Assembly (NCBI GenBank): GCA_023261915.1
Contig: JALRFT010000008.1
Span: 1-8,074 of the forward strand
Reading direction: 5' to 3'
DNA: 8,074 nucleotides
DNA from: Acidimicrobiales bacterium
Lineage (GTDB): Bacteria; Actinomycetota; Acidimicrobiia; Acidimicrobiales; Acidimicrobilacustridaceae
This document shows, in pieces, positions 6,521 through 8,074 of the stretch. Within the stretch, counting starts at the first letter, position 1. The number at the start of each line of letters is the position of its first letter. The position numbers and the translations under genes were made by a program. The notes beneath the pieces were generated by a model. The model did not search any database and had not been told where the DNA came from. It saw only the letters and a list, made by a program, of their open reading frames with translations.

Positions 6521-7975
6521 TCACTCCCCGGGGGCCCAAGAGGGACGTTCCGGCAGACGGCCGAGGACCTTCCCCTCGAGCAAGGTGTCTGACAACGTGC
6601 GGTCAAGGTTGCGGGATCGCCAGGTCAACATGCCCCGAGCAGCATCGAATATCCGGTTCGGGTCGTTGAGCGGTGTGCGCCACGTCGGGTCAGCGAGCAG
6701 GTCAAAGCATTGCCATGAACCGTCACCGAATTGCACATAGGCCACGTCCGTCGAGCGCCAGACGCAGAGGTTCATCTCGGCGAGCGAATTACCGGGAATC
6801 CTGCTGTCGAAACCGCTCATGAGAGCAAGGGCACGCCAGTCGAATTCCCACACAGCAGCAGTGCGCCACTGAGGTGGTGCGGGCTCCCCATCGAGGAAGG
6901 GCGTCAGGCTCGCTCCATCACATTGGGCCGGAACCGCCACCCCCATGGCGTCACAGATTGTTGGCAGGACGTCGACGTTCTCGGTGAAAGAGGTGACGAG
7001 GTTGCCGTGAGCGGCTGGTTTGCGGGGGTCCGCAATGATGCATGGGATGGCGTAGGACGCCTCGAACCAGCCAAGTTTGCCCAGGAGGCCGTGGTCCCCG
7101 AGTTGGTCTCCATGGTCGGAGGTCACGATAACCACGGTGTCGTCGAGCTGACCGGTCGCTGCCACGGCCGCCAGTGCTCGTCCGACCTGTTCGTCAACAT
7201 CACCAATCATGCCGAGATACTGCGCTCGAATTTGGCGCATCTCGTGTTCGTCGGTGGGGGCGGCGAGACCCGGGATACCGAGCATCGTGTCGTGGAGGGA
7301 GTGTCGGTCAGGTCCGGCCCCAATGGGCAGGTCAACATCAGCAGGGGCGAACGCCGTGGCCCAGTGCCCGGCGGCGGCGTAGGGCGGGTGGGGTCGGAGG
7401 TGGCTGAGGTGGGCGAACCACGGGCCGGACTGGACCCCGAGCCACCGCTCGAATTCGGCCGTCACGAACGCTGATATCCCGACCTCAGCCGGGCGCTCCG
7501 GCTCGGTGGCCAACATCTCGTCGGGGTCGTCGTGGACCTCGAAACCGTGGTCAGTCACCCATCGATTCCACGGCAGGCGCTGGTGGGTGAGGTCGAGTGC
7601 CACCTCGAAGCCGGGGAGGACCCCTTCGTAGGTCCCAAGACGTGGGTCGCCGGGGTCGTCGACAGTACGGGGGTCCACGGCCTGATCGGTGTAGCCGAAC
7701 AGCGTGGGGATGTAACCGGCTCGGCGGGCCGTTCGAGCCACATTGTCGAAGCGGTCATCGAGTGGAGTCCCGTTGAACACGACCCGGTTGGTCGACTGGT
7801 AGGTGCCGGTGTAGAGGCAGGCCCGTCCGGGACCACACGGAGCGGCCTGGCTGTAGTGGCGGGTGAAGCTCACTCCCCGAGCGGCGAGCGCGTCGAGGTG
7901 GGGGGTTCGGGACACGGGGTGGCCGAGGTGGGACAGGTGATCGGCGCGGAACTGGTCGAGGGTGATGAGCAGCAC
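6521..7975 (-). CDS. Sulfatase-superfamily hydrolase, phosphonate monoester hydrolase-like; 5' end uncertain
   Basis: Counted from GTG 7975 the protein has 484 residues. Alkaline phosphatase-superfamily features are clear: LLITLDQFRAD with metal ligands Asp7 and probably Asp12; the CxPxR site CGPGR (47-51), whose Cys47 should be oxidised to formylglycine; NGTPLD (68-73); LSHLRPHPPY (190-199); VTSDHGDQLGDHGLLGK (284-300) with metal ligands Asp287 and His288; and WEFDWR near 376-381. The RPHPPY, NGTPLD and FDWR elements match phosphonate monoester hydrolase/phosphodiesterase-type members more than classical arylsulfatases, so substrates may be sulfate, phosphate or phosphonate esters. There is no signal peptide, so it is probably cytosolic. 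The frame stays open to 8074, but the codons beyond about 7985 read better as an RRM domain in another frame. GTG 7975 has AAGG 6 bases upstream; no ATG is available. No formylglycine-generating enzyme is encoded in the window. Confidence 0.84.
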   Translation of the reverse strand: MLLITLDQFRADHLSHLGHPVSRTPHLDALAARGVSFTRHYSQAAPCGPGRACLYTGTYQSTNRVVFNGTPLDDRFDNVARTARRAGYIPTLFGYTDQAVDPRTVDDPGDPRLGTYEGVLPGFEVALDLTHQRLPWNRWVTDHGFEVHDDPDEMLATEPERPAEVGISAFVTAEFERWLGVQSGPWFAHLSHLRPHPPYAAAGHWATAFAPADVDLPIGAGPDRHSLHDTMLGIPGLAAPTDEHEMRQIRAQYLGMIGDVDEQVGRALAAVAATGQLDDTVVIVTSDHGDQLGDHGLLGKLGWFEASYAIPCIIADPRKPAAHGNLVTSFTENVDVLPTICDAMGVAVPAQCDGASLTPFLDGEPAPPQWRTAAVWEFDWRALALMSGFDSRIPGNSLAEMNLCVWRSTDVAYVQFGDGSWQCFDLLADPTWRTPLNDPNRIFDAARGMLTWRSRNLDRTLSDTLLEGKVLGRLPERPSWAPGE

Positions 7976-7976
7976 G

Positions 7977-8074
7977 TTCGGCCTTATTGACCCGGATCGA
8001 GCGGCCCATCCACTCCACGTCCTGAAGGTCGGCAATGGCTTTGCTTTCCGCGTTGGCGTCAGCCATGTCGACAA
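7977..8074 (-). CDS. C-terminal half of an RRM RNA-binding domain (partial, runs off the right edge)
   Basis: Read in the frame with codon boundary 8072-8070, the sequence starts inside a codon ending TT (compatible with Phe) and continues VDMADANAESKAIADL, then VEWMGRSIRVNKAE. This matches the end of the RNP1 motif (FV-x-M), the second helix (AxxKAIA-L) and the last strand (GRxIRVNxA) of bacterial single-RRM proteins of the glycine-rich/cold-induced RNA-binding type. By hand count about 25 of 32 codons in this frame end in G or C, against about 19 of 30 in the overlapping sulfatase frame, so this frame is the better coding one. No stop follows the RRM. The frame stays open to 7755, but that stretch is Pro/Arg-rich antiframe of the sulfatase. 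The gene is therefore either overlapping, broken, or joined artificially to the hydrolase gene. Confidence 0.55.

Noticed and set aside
5746..6606. 286-codon minus-strand open frame opposite the SurE-like gene
   Set aside because: Composition is His/Arg/Gly-rich and it crosses both the SurE-like stop and the convergent hydrolase stop. No family features.
6731..7474. 247-codon plus-strand open frame opposite the sulfatase-like gene
   Set aside because: Shadow frame; the minus-strand frame contains all conserved sulfatase motifs through this interval.
1..8074. A defence island, mobile element or biosynthetic cluster spanning the window
   Set aside because: No nuclease, helicase, reverse transcriptase, transposase, integrase, direct repeats or assembly-line enzymes are present. 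The genes are ordinary metabolic and envelope families in short operons.

Overview
The window is compact, GC-rich, protein-coding DNA with strong G/C preference at third codon positions. It looks like a high-GC actinobacterium. A member of the Acidimicrobiia is my best guess, because of an F420-type deazaflavin oxidoreductase, several secreted lipoproteins with Thr-rich linkers (TTTTLP-like) and a transglutaminase-like membrane protein at the end of what looks like a DUF58 operon. The taxonomy is inference; no rRNA or marker gene is present.

Layout, left to right. (1) 1-2464, plus strand: the last 48 codons of an upstream gene (possibly DUF58) overlap by ATGA a 772-residue TgpA-like membrane protein whose transglutaminase domain has lost the catalytic Cys and His. 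(2) 2508-4707, minus strand: read in transcription order, a deazaflavin (F420)-dependent oxidoreductase of the Ddn family, a chagasin-type (I42) cysteine peptidase inhibitor lipoprotein, and an alpha/beta-hydrolase lipoprotein of the PAF-acetylhydrolase/dienelactone hydrolase type. (3) 4708-4798: a short divergent promoter region. (4) 4799-6501, plus strand: a two-gene translationally coupled operon, a PhyH-family Fe(II)/2-oxoglutarate dioxygenase followed by a SurE-type phosphatase exported as a lipoprotein. (5) 6521-8074, minus strand: a sulfatase-superfamily hydrolase close to the phosphonate monoester hydrolases. Its 5' end runs into the C-terminal half of an RRM RNA-binding domain in a different frame at the right edge.

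I see no CRISPR array, transposase, integrase, tRNA, rRNA or recognisable defence system, and no single multi-gene novel system. No stretch over 300 bases lacks a gene. The most worthwhile points are the pseudoenzyme transglutaminase domain, the RRM/sulfatase frame switch near 7985, and the exported SurE coupled to a PhyH dioxygenase.
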